A stretch of DNA of 64,000 bases, from contig CAZKCO010000003.1 in NCBI GenBank assembly GCA_964551335.1, forward strand, positions 1-64,000, read 5' to 3'. A program made the translations under genes and the position numbers. The notes below the pieces were generated by a model, which ran no database searches, had not been told where the DNA came from, and worked only from the letters and a program-made list of their open reading frames with translations. This document shows positions 36,431-45,053 of the stretch, piece after piece (the first letter of the stretch is position 1; every line of letters starts with the position of its first letter). The DNA is from Tunicatimonas sp964551335. GTDB lineage: Bacteria; Bacteroidota; Bacteroidia; Cytophagales; Cyclobacteriaceae.

Positions 36431-37604
36431 ATGCGCTGGCTACTTTCGGTTGAGGCTTAGTAGTCAGCAGAAATATAAAACCAAACGCGGCCAGAATACT
36501 AGCTACCACAAACGCGTAAGGTAATCTCTCCAACTGATTATTATATAACCAGCCAGATGTAAGCGCGCCTAAGCCAATACCTATTTCCAGTGAGATATAC
36601 ATAGTAGCAATAGCTCTACCGCGTCGCTCAGAGTGACTCAGATCAATAGTCCAGGCGTAAATAGTAGGGGTATTCATTCCAACGGCTAAACCGAAGAAAA
36701 CCCCGGCCACTAACAGCCAGAACCCGGTAGGAGCAAATCCGATAAACAGGCAACCCACTACCAGGATAAGAGCCGCCCACTTCAGTACAATCACCCGCCC
36801 GTAGCGGTCGGATGCCTTGCCAGCAAAAAAGCGCACCGCCACCGAAGCAATGGTCATATACATAAATACCAACCCCCGGTTGTCAATTCCTAACGCATCG
36901 CTTTGGTCGGGTAACAGCGTAAGAGCAACTCCAAATGAGTACGTAGTGAGCAGCATTACTACACAGGGCGCCCATACGCGAGGTTCAATCACTTCGCTCC
37001 AATCAAGCCTAAGCAGTTTAAATCGAAAAGGCTCCCGATCGGTCAGCGTTTCGTGCATGCCCACCAGAATGAGCACCGACATAATAGCCGACACTGATGA
37101 AGCATAAAAAGTCACCTCCAATGAATAAATGTTGGCTAGGGTACTGCCGATGGCCGGGCCACCCGCCATGCCCAAGCTTCCGCATAGTCCGAGTACTCCC
37201 ATTGCTTCACCCCGACGGTTCGCCGGAATTACATCGGCTACGTAAGCCGCCGTGCCAGTCGGCTTAAATCCGGTAGAAAGTCCGTGGAAAAACCGCAGAG
37301 CTAAAAACCAGAACACTGTAGTGGCTATCGGATACAGGAAACCACAGATAAAGCAGATTACGGCTCCAAAGATCATCACCGGTATCCGCCCCACCGTATC
37401 AGCCAGTTTCCCGCTAAAAGGCCGGGATAATCCGGCAGTAAGCGTAAATAATGCGATAATCAGGCCTTTATACTCACCTCCTCCCATTTGGTCAAGGTAA
37501 GCCGGTAGCTCCGGAATAATCATGTTGAAGCTTGAGAAAAACAAAAAAGAACTCAAACACAACAGCCCAAACTGGAAAGTGTAAATATCTTGGTTGGTGG
37601 TCAT
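36429..37604 (-). CDS. MFS transporter (12 TM)
   Basis: A 391-residue major facilitator with twelve hydrophobic segments. The loop 2-3 signature (GKLADTVGRIPVM) and the symmetric one in the second half (GKASDRYGRVIV) are present, together with AYVADVIPANRRGEAMG in TM5-6. The closest type is the drug:H+ antiporter/SetA-like group, but the substrate is unknown. It is divergent from the PfpI-like gene, with a 162-bp AT-rich gap between them. Confidence 0.88.
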   Translation of the reverse strand: MTTNQDIYTFQFGLLCLSSFLFFSSFNMIIPELPAYLDQMGGGEYKGLIIALFTLTAGLSRPFSGKLADTVGRIPVMIFGAVICFICGFLYPIATTVFWFLALRFFHGLSTGFKPTGTAAYVADVIPANRRGEAMGVLGLCGSLGMAGGPAIGSTLANIYSLEVTFYASSVSAIMSVLILVGMHETLTDREPFRFKLLRLDWSEVIEPRVWAPCVVMLLTTYSFGVALTLLPDQSDALGIDNRGLVFMYMTIASVAVRFFAGKASDRYGRVIVLKWAALILVVGCLFIGFAPTGFWLLVAGVFFGLAVGMNTPTIYAWTIDLSHSERRGRAIATMYISLEIGIGLGALTSGWLYNNQLERLPYAFVVASILAAFGFIFLLTTKPQPKVASA

Positions 37605-37766
37605 GGTAGATACCAGTAAACTATACTCTACGAAATTGGTCGTAAATGTTTACAAGATGCGCATTAAGTCTGCATAAAATATTGAAAATGGTAATAACAT
37701 CTGCCCGCAAGCTTGGTTGATAACAATGAAGAATAAATCATTTTTTGAACTTAAATTTTTTACACA

Positions 37767-38324
37767 ATGGGAAAATTAGATGGAAAAAAAGTAGCCATTC
37801 TGGTTACTGATGGGTTTGAACAAGTAGAATTGACCAAGCCTAAACAGGCACTGGAAGAAGCCGGAGCTACTACGCATATTGTTTCGCCAAAGGAAGATGA
37901 AGTGAAGGGCTGGGACAAAACCGACTGGGGAGATACTTTCAGCGTTGACATGTCTTTAAATCAAGCTTCTCCTGAGGATTACGATGCTTTACTGCTTCCC
38001 GGCGGACAGATCAATCCGGACAAGCTACGAGCGGAAGAAAAAGCCGTAAACTTCGTCAAATCGTTTGGTGATCAGCATAAGCCGATTGCGGCTATTTGCC
38101 ACGGACCGTGGACACTGATTGAAGCAGGATTAGCCTCTGGCCGGAAAATGACTTCGTTCAACTCCATTCAAACCGATTTGAAGAATGCAGGCGCAAACTG
38201 GGTCGATGAAGAAGTAGTAGTCGATAATGGCATTATCACTAGTCGTAATCCGGATGATATTCCGGCTTTCAATGAAAAGATTATTGAAGAGTTTGCCCGG
38301 GTAAACGAAGCAACTCACACCTAA
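37767..38324 (+). CDS. PfpI/DJ-1 family glutamine-amidotransferase-like protein
   Basis: A 185-residue class I GATase-like protein of the PfpI/YhbO group. The nucleophile elbow is AAICHGPW (Cys111, His112), with Glu18 in GFEQVEL in the usual supporting place. Relatives act as deglycases or chaperone-like stress proteins; peptidase activity is debated. It is followed at once by a terminator and stands alone. Confidence 0.9.
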   Translation: MGKLDGKKVAILVTDGFEQVELTKPKQALEEAGATTHIVSPKEDEVKGWDKTDWGDTFSVDMSLNQASPEDYDALLLPGGQINPDKLRAEEKAVNFVKSFGDQHKPIAAICHGPWTLIEAGLASGRKMTSFNSIQTDLKNAGANWVDEEVVVDNGIITSRNPDDIPAFNEKIIEEFARVNEATHT

Positions 38325-38334
38325 TTGTTCATAG

Positions 38335-38356
38335 AACCCGCTTCGGCGGGTTTTTT
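38335..38356 (+). terminator. rho-independent terminator after the PfpI-like gene
   Basis: Stem AACCCGC / GCGGGTT with a TTCG tetraloop and a run of six T residues, 11 bases after the stop codon. Confidence 0.9.
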
Positions 38357-38372
38357 ATTGTCGATATACCTT

Positions 38373-38404
38373 TATTCCAATATTCCAATATTCCAATATT
38401 CCAA
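38373..38404. repeat. four tandem copies of TATTCCAA
   Basis: Exact 8-bp repeat, four copies, in the gap before the esterase gene. The unit length makes it prone to copy-number change by slippage, with a possible effect on the promoter of the esterase gene (ATG at 38461). Confidence 0.9.
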
Positions 38405-38431
38405 CCTACCAAAAAACTCATACAGTCTTCT

Positions 38432-38446
38432 ATCTTGCAGCAAGAT
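38432..38446. promoter_or_regulatory. 15-bp palindrome ahead of the esterase gene
   Basis: ATCTTGC-A-GCAAGAT is a perfect palindrome around one central base, ending 14 bases before the ATG at 38461. Its position suits an operator or a translation-blocking hairpin. No regulator is known. Confidence 0.5.
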
Positions 38447-38460
38447 TTGCCCGATAAAGA

Positions 38461-39339
38461 ATGAAAATTACTGTTACCCTGCTATGTCTGTTGCTTATCG
38501 CTTCTTACGATTCGGTAAGCCAACCCGCCAAATATATCCGAATTGACAGTGTTTCACAGTACACCATGCCTAATACGGAGGTGCGTTTTTTATCGTCGGA
38601 AACCAACAATATTGATTATAAGCTCTATGTTTCGTACCCGGAAAACTACAATCAAGATTCTTCGGAAAGGTACCCGGTATTGTATTTATTAGATGCAGAC
38701 TATTCTTTTGCTATTGCAAAAAATATTATTGACCATCTGGCCCAACGGAATCATATTCAGGAAATAATTATTGTGGGTATCGCTTACGCTGGCCCCAACC
38801 AGTACCGTCTTCATCGCACGCGAGACTATACTCCGACAAATTCCAACGAGCCAGTATCCTTCCCGGAAATCCAGCAGCAATACTCCGGGGGCGGGCTGCA
38901 ATTTTCAACTTTCATTCAGAACGAGCTCATTCCCTACGTGGATAGCCAATTTAGAACCACTGATTTCAGGGTGCTAACTGGCCATTCATACGGCGGGTTG
39001 TTCACGAGTTGGATGCTACTGAATAATCCATCCTTGTTTCAGGGATACATTGCGGTTAGTCCGTCGTTGTGGTACGACAATCATTTACTATTCCATTCGG
39101 AAGAAACCCTAAGTTCGTACAGTGGGAAAAAGATCAAAGTCTACTTCTCAGTGGGCGACCGGGAGATTAATCAGCACTGGAATATGCCCGCAGACCTTCA
39201 GCGGTTCACTGAGAAATTGCGAAATATGGAGTTGGATCAACTGGAAATAAAGCAGGACATGGGCAGTGATGAAACTCACAATAGTATTTTCCCTTCTGCC
39301 TTGAGTAACGGCTTACGATTTGTCTTTGACGGAAGATAA
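38461..39339 (+). CDS. secreted esterase (IroE/BesA-like alpha/beta hydrolase)
   Basis: A 292-residue alpha/beta hydrolase of the esterase-D/IroE-like group. A signal peptide covers about residues 1-21. The nucleophile motif is GHSYGG with Ser176, and a histidine in DETHNS (near residue 271) can complete the triad. The YPVLYLLDAD segment is a hallmark of this group. Relatives cleave trilactone siderophores or acyl esters; no siderophore genes lie nearby, so the substrate is open. Confidence 0.85.
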   Translation: MKITVTLLCLLLIASYDSVSQPAKYIRIDSVSQYTMPNTEVRFLSSETNNIDYKLYVSYPENYNQDSSERYPVLYLLDADYSFAIAKNIIDHLAQRNHIQEIIIVGIAYAGPNQYRLHRTRDYTPTNSNEPVSFPEIQQQYSGGGLQFSTFIQNELIPYVDSQFRTTDFRVLTGHSYGGLFTSWMLLNNPSLFQGYIAVSPSLWYDNHLLFHSEETLSSYSGKKIKVYFSVGDREINQHWNMPADLQRFTEKLRNMELDQLEIKQDMGSDETHNSIFPSALSNGLRFVFDGR

Positions 39340-39386
39340 TCCTAAGTACGTTCAAAAATGTTTTGATGAGTGAGCAAAGGATGCCG

Positions 39387-39424
39387 TAGGCAGGAAGCAG
39401 TCACTGCTTACCGCCTCCAGCCTA
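39387..39424. terminator. hairpin between convergent esterase and prfB genes
   Basis: An inner perfect palindrome AAGCAGT-C-ACTGCTT extends into GGCAGG/ACCGCC with two mismatches and an outer GTAGGC/GCCTAC. There is no T-tract, so this is a structured 3' region rather than a standard terminator. Confidence 0.45.
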
Positions 39425-39482
39425 CTGAATATATCCGTCAGTTCTTTCTTGATTGTAGTTAGGGTAAGTTGACTTCTTCCCT

Positions 39483-40560
39483 CTATTGCTCCATCAGATA
39501 GGCTTTGATAAAGTCGTCCAGATTGCCATCCAGCACGGCTTGCACATCCGAGGTTTCTACTCCGGTACGCACGTCTTTCACCAGTTTGTAGGGATGCAGC
39601 ACGTAATTGCGGATTTGAGAGCCAAAATCAATATTACTTTTATTGCTTTCAATTTCATCCCTTTCCTTATTTCGTCGCTCAATTTCCTGCTGATATAAGC
39701 GGGACTTTAGTAGTTGCATGGCCTTTTCCTTATTCTGTAACTGAGATCGCTCCTGCTGACACTCTACAATGATACCGGAGGGTGCGTGGCGCAAACGGAC
39801 GGCTGTTTCCACCTTGTTTACATTCTGCCCTCCGGCCCCACCCGAACGATAGGTTTCCCAGGTGATATCGGCGGGGTTCACCTCAATCTCAATAGAATCG
39901 TCCACCACCGGATATACGTAGGCCGAAGCAAAGGAAGTTTGTCGCTTACCATTCGCATTGAAGGGTGAAATTCTCACGAGGCGGTGCACTCCGTTTTCCG
40001 ATTTCAGATTGCCGTAAGCAAAATCACCGTCGAACTCGAGCGTAACGGATTTAATTCCTGCTGTATCTCCCGGTTGGAAGTCTACCTGCTTGACACCGTA
40101 GCCATTCTTCTCGCCCCACATAATGTACATCCGCATCAGCATTTCGGCCCAGTCCTGGCTTTCAGTACCGCCCGCTCCCGGGTTGATCTGCAACACTGCA
40201 CTAAGCTGGTCTTCTTCCCCGCTCAGCATCTTCTTAAACTCCAGGTCTTCAACGATCTTCTCAGCTTTTTTTCGCTCCTGTTCAATATCGGCTTCGCTTA
40301 CCTCGTCCATCTCGTAGAACTCGTAGAGCGTTTCCAGGTCGTCGAGGGCGGTTTTGGCTTTTTCGTAGCTGTCGGTCCAGACCTTTTTAGTCTGGATGCT
40401 TTTCATTGTTTTTTCGGCTTCCTGCGGATCATTCCAGAAGTCAGGTTGCAGCGTCAGTTTTTGCTCATCGTCTATCTCGGCTTTCTTCTGATCGTAGTCA
40501 AAGATACCCCCTCAAAGCCTCTACCCTGGCTTTCAAGTCTTTCAACTGGTCTGTAGTCAT
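39483..40560 (-). CDS. prfB: peptide chain release factor 2 with programmed +1 frameshift
   Basis: RF2 ends translation at UGA and UAA. It is encoded in two frames: 40560-40501 (20 codons, ends in CTT) and, after skipping T40500, 40499-39483. The slip site reads GGG TAT CTT TGA C with AGGGGG just upstream, the standard RF2 autoregulatory shift signal, where low RF2 lets the ribosome slip at the UGA. The joined product is 358 residues. SPF (about 198-200) gives stop-codon choice, and GGQ (about 243-245) drives peptide release. An internal ATG at 40406 would give a 307-residue product, but that would omit the family N-terminal domain. It starts 12 bp after the PIN gene stop. Confidence 0.95.
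40497..40510 (-). promoter_or_regulatory. RF2 +1 frameshift site
   Basis: On the minus strand: an AGGGGG Shine-Dalgarno-like stretch, TAT, then CTT-TGA-C. The SD-like element and the slippery CTT before UGA-C are placed as in other bacterial prfB genes. Confidence 0.93.
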
Positions 40561-40572
40561 GCTAATGTTTTT

Positions 40573-41031
40573 CTATTTAAAGTCTTTATTTCTCTCTTCA
40601 ACTAGATCATACACCCTTATTCCATTCGCCTTTGCAATGTCTGATAAGCTGGAATCTGCGGATATTACCATATCGCAACTCTTACCTAGCTCTATAATAA
40701 GAGAATCAGTAAGTCCAGTACTAATAAAATAATTACTATTAATTCCTGACTCCGAACTCAAATATCTTTCAGTGGTATTAGCAACTAGTTTTTTAAAGGC
40801 TTGAATGTAAGGCCATCTAAAATTTCCGGTCAAGAAGTTATTCAAAAGATTATCTGTTTCAGTCCAGATATTTGGCAAAACAATTAACCTTGATAAATCC
40901 TGAATGACATTTAAAAGTTTATGATAATCTTTTTCTGTATACAGCCTTGTTCTCCTATGATGTCTAATCTGATTTTGATCAATCAATCCTACGATTAATA
41001 ATACTAATGCATTAGTATCAATAAGTATCAT
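40573..41031 (-). CDS. PIN-domain protein (putative ribonuclease toxin)
   Basis: A 152-residue PIN-like protein. Four acids are positioned as in PIN nucleases: Asp5 (MILIDTN), Glu58 (WTETD), Asp109 (GLTDS) and Asp126 (SADSSL). Such proteins, as in VapC toxins, cut RNA with Mg2+. It overlaps the upstream 88-residue gene by 4 bp (ATGA), a layout usual for toxin-antitoxin pairs. The gene is AT-richer than ilvE and prfB on either side, which suggests insertion. Alternative: a house-keeping RNA-processing PIN protein without toxicity. Confidence 0.75.
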   Translation of the reverse strand: MILIDTNALVLLIVGLIDQNQIRHHRRTRLYTEKDYHKLLNVIQDLSRLIVLPNIWTETDNLLNNFLTGNFRWPYIQAFKKLVANTTERYLSSESGINSNYFISTGLTDSLIIELGKSCDMVISADSSLSDIAKANGIRVYDLVEERNKDFK

Positions 41032-41294
41032 GAGGCTTTATCAAACATAAGCAGGCCTTCTACTTCATTATCGTCATTGACTTTGAGCAATTTATAAACT
41101 CGCTCATAAGGTAGCGAAGATATAACGCTTAATGATGTCTTGTTTTTATTCTCTACAAGAAATGAAATCACCACATTCCAGTGACCAGTTTCTTCCGAAC
41201 GTTCCACCTGTTCCAAGCGAAGATCAATTGGTTCACCATCATACAGCGACATCAATTCATTTTTAGCAATTTGATATAACCCTTTAAGATCCAT
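41028..41294 (-). CDS. small protein paired with the PIN gene (candidate antitoxin)
   Basis: An 88-residue acidic protein of no recognised family (segments IDLRLEQVERSEETGHW and LPYERVYKLLKV). No typical DNA-binding fold such as AbrB, RHH or Phd is obvious. Its stop overlaps the PIN gene start, so it is translated first, as antitoxins usually are. The role is inferred from position only. Confidence 0.6.
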   Translation of the reverse strand: MDLKGLYQIAKNELMSLYDGEPIDLRLEQVERSEETGHWNVVISFLVENKNKTSLSVISSLPYERVYKLLKVNDDNEVEGLLMFDKAS

Positions 41295-41310
41295 GATTGA
41301 TGCTTAATAG

Positions 41311-42378
41311 TTAATCTACCTTCATCACCCAATTGTGTGGGTCTTCGGTACGGCCGTACTTGATGTCATCCAACACTTTCAGTACTTTATTAGAGAATTT
41401 CCGGTCTTCAATGGCCGGTAGTTCGTAGTCAATACCCTCATTGGCAATCGCCTGGATGTGGGCAACCGTGGCCGCAGTTCCGGCACCGAAAGCTTCTTGC
41501 AAACGGTTTTGTTCTATCGCTTCGATGATTTCCTGTACGGATACTCTACGAACTTCCACGTTCATGCCCCAATCTTTTGCTAATGTTAGAATACTGTCGC
41601 GGGTAATGCCGTCTAAGATAGTGCCGCTGGTAGGCGGAGTAAGCAGCGTATTGTCAATCACCACCATCAAGTTCATCGTTCCCGCTTCTTCAATATACTC
41701 ATGACTTTTGGCATCCGTCCAAATCAGTTGATCGTAACCATCTTCCGCCGCAAGCTGAGCCGGATAAAGCGAACCAGCGTAGTTTCCGGCGGTTTTAGCG
41801 AATCCCGTTCCTCCATCGGCCGCCCGAACAAATTTTTTCTCTACTTTCACCCGAACGGGTTTGCTGTAGTAAGCCCCCACCGGCCCGGTGAAAATCATAA
41901 AGCGATAGGTAAGTGACGGACGCACTCCAATGTATTCGTCAGTAGCGATCATAAACGGACGAATATAGAGTGATGTGCCCTCGCGATCAGGAATCCAGTC
42001 TTTATCCAGTTTGATTAGCTCCCGCAAGCCGCCCAAAAATATATCTTCCGGAATTTCGGGCATGCACATCCGAACGGCTGACTTATTAAAACGAGCCGCA
42101 TTACGGTCGGGCCGAAAGATCAAAGCTTCGTCCGCTTCATTTTTATAGGCTTTAAGCCCTTCAAAAATTGATTGGCCGTAATGCAAAACTGAAGTGGCCG
42201 GACTCATGGTTAGATCGGCAAAAGGTTCAATCCGCAAATCACTCCACTGTTTGCCATCATAATCGGCAATAAACATGTGATCGGAATAAATTTTTCCGAA
42301 CTGAATGTTTCCAAAATCAACTTGGTTGATCTTTGTCTGCGAAGCGCGGGTTACCGAAATGTCCAACGTCTGTATCAT
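41311..42378 (-). CDS. ilvE: branched-chain amino acid aminotransferase
   Basis: A PLP enzyme for the last step of leucine, isoleucine and valine synthesis, also the first step of their breakdown. The 355-residue product has the PLP lysine Lys195 in GFAKTAGNYAGS, the YGQSIFEGLKAY segment near 67-78 and AGTMNL in the latter half, all typical of the class IV BCAT (long form). It stands 16 bp before the candidate antitoxin gene, and may share its transcript with the PIN pair and prfB. Confidence 0.93.
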   Translation of the reverse strand: MIQTLDISVTRASQTKINQVDFGNIQFGKIYSDHMFIADYDGKQWSDLRIEPFADLTMSPATSVLHYGQSIFEGLKAYKNEADEALIFRPDRNAARFNKSAVRMCMPEIPEDIFLGGLRELIKLDKDWIPDREGTSLYIRPFMIATDEYIGVRPSLTYRFMIFTGPVGAYYSKPVRVKVEKKFVRAADGGTGFAKTAGNYAGSLYPAQLAAEDGYDQLIWTDAKSHEYIEEAGTMNLMVVIDNTLLTPPTSGTILDGITRDSILTLAKDWGMNVEVRRVSVQEIIEAIEQNRLQEAFGAGTAATVAHIQAIANEGIDYELPAIEDRKFSNKVLKVLDDIKYGRTEDPHNWVMKVD

Positions 42379-42524
42379 AGCGCGAAAAATTTATCGGATA
42401 AAATGCAATATTATCAATATTTCAGAGCGATTCCAATGAGAACCATATAGTATTCATCCAACGAATTTTTCCTAACTGGTGTTTTCCAAATAGTACTTTA
42501 GTATTTTTAGAAAAATTCAAACCT

Positions 42525-43133
42525 ATGGCTTCTACTGTTCAGGCTAAAAAGCCTTCTAAGAAAAAAGAAATTCCCCAAGAGTTGATCTACGAAGAGATGG
42601 ATGGACAACCCATTTACTATGCCGGTTACCGGGAAGTAATTAATAACAAAAAAACATTAGAAGATATTATGGGGAGTAGCAGTTTACAAGCAGTAATTAT
42701 CAAGTTACTTCTTAAATACTTGTATACCCATGTAGATGATAATGGCTACGAAGTGTATACAAATGAGACTGGACTTCACCTCTCTAAGGGCAATAACTTG
42801 TCTTCGGACATTGCTATATATAAATCTTCTGATATTCAGAAATACACTATTGATGAACACTACTTTGATATACCACCGGAAATAGTCATAGAAATAGATA
42901 CTAAAGCTGACCTAAGCAAAATTAAGTGGGAAAAATACTTAGATAAGAAAACTAAGAAACTATTCGCTTTCGGAGTGAAGAAGGTAGTTTGGATTCTTTC
43001 TTCTTCGCAACAATTAATCTTAGCTGAACCCGAGCAAGATTGGTTAATTCGGGACTGGCACAAGCCGTTTGATATTGTTCAAGGCCATTCAGTTAACCTT
43101 GGCAAAATGCTGAAGAAAAAAGGAGTCAAATAA
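42525..43133 (+). CDS. Uma2-family (DUF820) endonuclease-like protein
   Basis: A 202-residue protein with the PD-(D/E)XK-like core of Uma2 proteins: SSDIAIY with Asp95, PPEIVIEI with Glu123, and a following Lys in DTK. A basic stretch (KKPSKKK) forms the N-terminus. Such proteins are numerous in some genomes and their role is unclear. The AT-rich composition matches the PIN region. It overlaps the convergent SGNH gene by 8 bp. Confidence 0.8.
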   Translation: MASTVQAKKPSKKKEIPQELIYEEMDGQPIYYAGYREVINNKKTLEDIMGSSSLQAVIIKLLLKYLYTHVDDNGYEVYTNETGLHLSKGNNLSSDIAIYKSSDIQKYTIDEHYFDIPPEIVIEIDTKADLSKIKWEKYLDKKTKKLFAFGVKKVVWILSSSQQLILAEPEQDWLIRDWHKPFDIVQGHSVNLGKMLKKKGVK

Positions 43134-43725
43134 CTCTACCGAATGGAATCTCTTTCAAAATTTGTTCTACCCACCAACTATACATCTTCCCCGAGGGATG
43201 AAGACCATCCTCCGCGGTCAGGCTTTGATCTTTCGCAGCCTGCTGAGAGAGCGGGGTAATATTGCAGTAACGCACTCCGTACTCTTCCGCAATCTCCCAG
43301 TTAGTTTGATTGTACTTTTCTATTTCCTGCTTGATTTTCGCTGGGTCTTTGTCCTGAGCAAACGGGGTTACGCTATAGTCGGGAATGGATAGTACGAGTA
43401 CGTGTTGGGCATCAGTCGTTTGGGAGACGGCAAACTTGAGCAATTCAGTAAAATCATCCGGATACAATGAAAAATCAAGCCCTTGATACTGGTTATTCAC
43501 GCCAATTAGTAATGATACCCAGGTGTAGGGGGGTGAGAATGTGGTTTTAGTAACCGCCTTTAGTAAATCGCGGGTGGTCCAGCCAGTGGTAGCCAGGTAC
43601 TGAGGATTAGAAAAGTTTAGTTGCCGAGAAAGCTGATGGGGCCAGCGCTGATGCAGGGGTATGGCTTCGCCAATAGTGTAGGAATCGCCCAGGGCCAGCC
43701 AAGTTTGTTCACCACTGCTTTTCAT
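43126..43725 (-). CDS. SGNH/GDSL hydrolase
   Basis: A 199-residue SGNH-type esterase or lipase with block I GDSYT (Ser15), the block III-like LLIGVNNQY (Asn near 70) and a final DGLHPSG block with the catalytic Asp/His. No signal peptide, so probably cytoplasmic. Its start overlaps the MmcQ/YjbR gene stop by 4 bp. Confidence 0.88.
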   Translation of the reverse strand: MKSSGEQTWLALGDSYTIGEAIPLHQRWPHQLSRQLNFSNPQYLATTGWTTRDLLKAVTKTTFSPPYTWVSLLIGVNNQYQGLDFSLYPDDFTELLKFAVSQTTDAQHVLVLSIPDYSVTPFAQDKDPAKIKQEIEKYNQTNWEIAEEYGVRYCNITPLSQQAAKDQSLTAEDGLHPSGKMYSWWVEQILKEIPFGRVI

Positions 43726-44078
43726 TGCAGTGTGGCTAGCTCTTCCCGCAATTTTTTGGGCAAACTGGCTACAATCAACTCATAAGAATGATCGATCAAC
43801 TCCATAATCAGTTTATCACCTAAAGTGCCATCCATCAGAATTGTGTTCCAGTGCGTTTTGTTCATGTGATAGCCCGGTTCCACTGCCGGATATCGCTCGC
43901 GAAGCTCTACTGCCCGTTCAGGGTCACATTTCAGATTGATGCTGGTAAACAATGTCACATCCGTAAGCGCGAACATCTTGTTCATTACTTTAAATACCAA
44001 CACTTCTTCATCAAATGGAAATGATTCGGTGACACCCGGTTTGGCTAAGCAGTACCGGCGGTAGGCTTCTATATCCAC
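43722..44078 (-). CDS. MmcQ/YjbR-family protein
   Basis: A 118-residue protein with the family-typical KPGVTESFPFDEE near the start and a central WNTI segment (KTHWNTILMD). The YjbR fold is a double-wing DNA-binding-like one whose cellular role is not settled. It overlaps the SGNH gene by 4 bp and ends one base from the preceding small gene. Confidence 0.9.
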   Translation of the reverse strand: MDIEAYRRYCLAKPGVTESFPFDEEVLVFKVMNKMFALTDVTLFTSINLKCDPERAVELRERYPAVEPGYHMNKTHWNTILMDGTLGDKLIMELIDHSYELIVASLPKKLREELATLQ

Positions 44079-44294
44079 TTAAAAGACATTTTTAATCACT
44101 AGGAAGATAATTCCCAACAGAAACATGATAATAGAGATTTTATTAATCCCGTGCATCATCTTCAAGTTGAAGTTTGTCTTTCTATTCGGATCTTTTTTGC
44201 GAAAAAAGTAACCAAACACCTCTCCAAACGCAAAATAATCCTTTAAACTGTTTTGATCTTTCTTATCAGTTGGATTGCTCATCATCGATCTCAC
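44079..44294 (-). CDS. small single-TM membrane protein
   Basis: A protein of up to 71 residues with a C-terminal membrane segment (ISIIMFLLGIIFLVI) after a polar stretch with YFAFGEVFGYFFRKKDPN. I believe it is a conserved small Bacteroidota membrane protein but cannot name the family with certainty. A second ATG four codons in (MSNPTDKKD) is an equally good start. It abuts the MmcQ-like gene. Confidence 0.65.
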   Translation of the reverse strand: MRSMMSNPTDKKDQNSLKDYFAFGEVFGYFFRKKDPNRKTNFNLKMMHGINKISIIMFLLGIIFLVIKNVF

Positions 44295-44374
44295 TATAGT
44301 TTCTATTTAAATGAAGCGTATAAGCTTTTGGTTCAGAGATTTTACAAGTTTTTAGCAGGGAGCCTGGAGCTTGG

Positions 44375-44400
44375 AGTAATGACAAATGACTAATAAATTA
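44375..44400. repeat. inverted copy of the AGTCATTTGTCAT repeat
   Basis: ATGACAAATGACT at 44379-44391 is the exact reverse complement of the 13-mer at 17741-17753. The surrounding TAATGACA-AATGACTA units again show 8-bp spacing. Confidence 0.5.
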
Positions 44401-44434
44401 CTTACTCATGGAAACATCAATCAAACTCCCCGCT

Positions 44435-45007
44435 CTATTCAATATCCAGATTTTCGTTACTCTGCAAAATAGCCGTGCGTACTTTCATTTCGTCTTCTTC
44501 CTCGCGAGAAGTATCACGGAGCAAATCGCGGCGAATGTGAAAACTCATTTTGCTCAGTTCGCGCAATAGATCGTCAATATCATCATCATCCATCTCGTCT
44601 TTCAGCGCTTTGGTGGCGTAACAACGAGAGAAATTGTTAAATGCTTCTAATACTTCCTGGCTACTAATGAAAGCTATCTTTTGGTTAAGTAAACGAATTT
44701 CAATCATATCTTCTTCCAGAATATTTTTCTTCGCCATAATATCCTGGAGTTGATTAATTAACTCCAGATAGACCTTCATTTTCATATCCAGAAAAAGGAC
44801 ATTTTCCTCCTTACGTAATTCGGCTACCGTCTGACGACGTAGTAAAATGCTGGTGAGCAAAATCGTAATACTTACCCCAATTAGCGCGGCAAATAACTCA
44901 AAAGTAATCGGATGCTCACTCTGCTTTAGTACGGTTCGGAACAGCAGATAAGCCGCAGCAGCAGCTACGGCAATAATGATAACCAGCGGAAAAGATTTAT
45001 TCTTCAT
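44435..45007 (-). CDS. membrane protein with two N-terminal TM segments and helical tail
   Basis: A 190-residue protein, unknown family. Two hydrophobic segments (about residues 7-24 and 36-56) are followed by a cytoplasmic, mostly helical, charged region with an acidic DEMDDDDIDD patch. It may form a coiled coil. No catalytic motif is visible. Confidence 0.65.
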   Translation of the reverse strand: MKNKSFPLVIIIAVAAAAAYLLFRTVLKQSEHPITFELFAALIGVSITILLTSILLRRQTVAELRKEENVLFLDMKMKVYLELINQLQDIMAKKNILEEDMIEIRLLNQKIAFISSQEVLEAFNNFSRCYATKALKDEMDDDDIDDLLRELSKMSFHIRRDLLRDTSREEEDEMKVRTAILQSNENLDIE

Positions 45008-45053
45008 GAAAAATCAGTGACGGGAAGCACAGCAAAGATAAAGAAAGGCTGAA

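Noticed and set aside
37605..37766. Possible RNA gene in the gap between the MFS and PfpI-like genes
   Set aside because: No tRNA-like cloverleaf or conserved RNA motif could be made out; the gap is simply AT-rich and divergent.
38373..38404. TATTCCAA array as a CRISPR
   Set aside because: Unit is 8 bp without spacers; no cas genes.
39483..40406. prfB as a 307-aa gene from the ATG at 40406
   Set aside because: The N-terminal domain and frameshift site lie upstream, so the internal ATG would give a truncated factor.
39984..40556. Plus-strand frame (190 aa) over the prfB start
   Set aside because: Antisense to prfB; composition explained by the complement of the coding strand.
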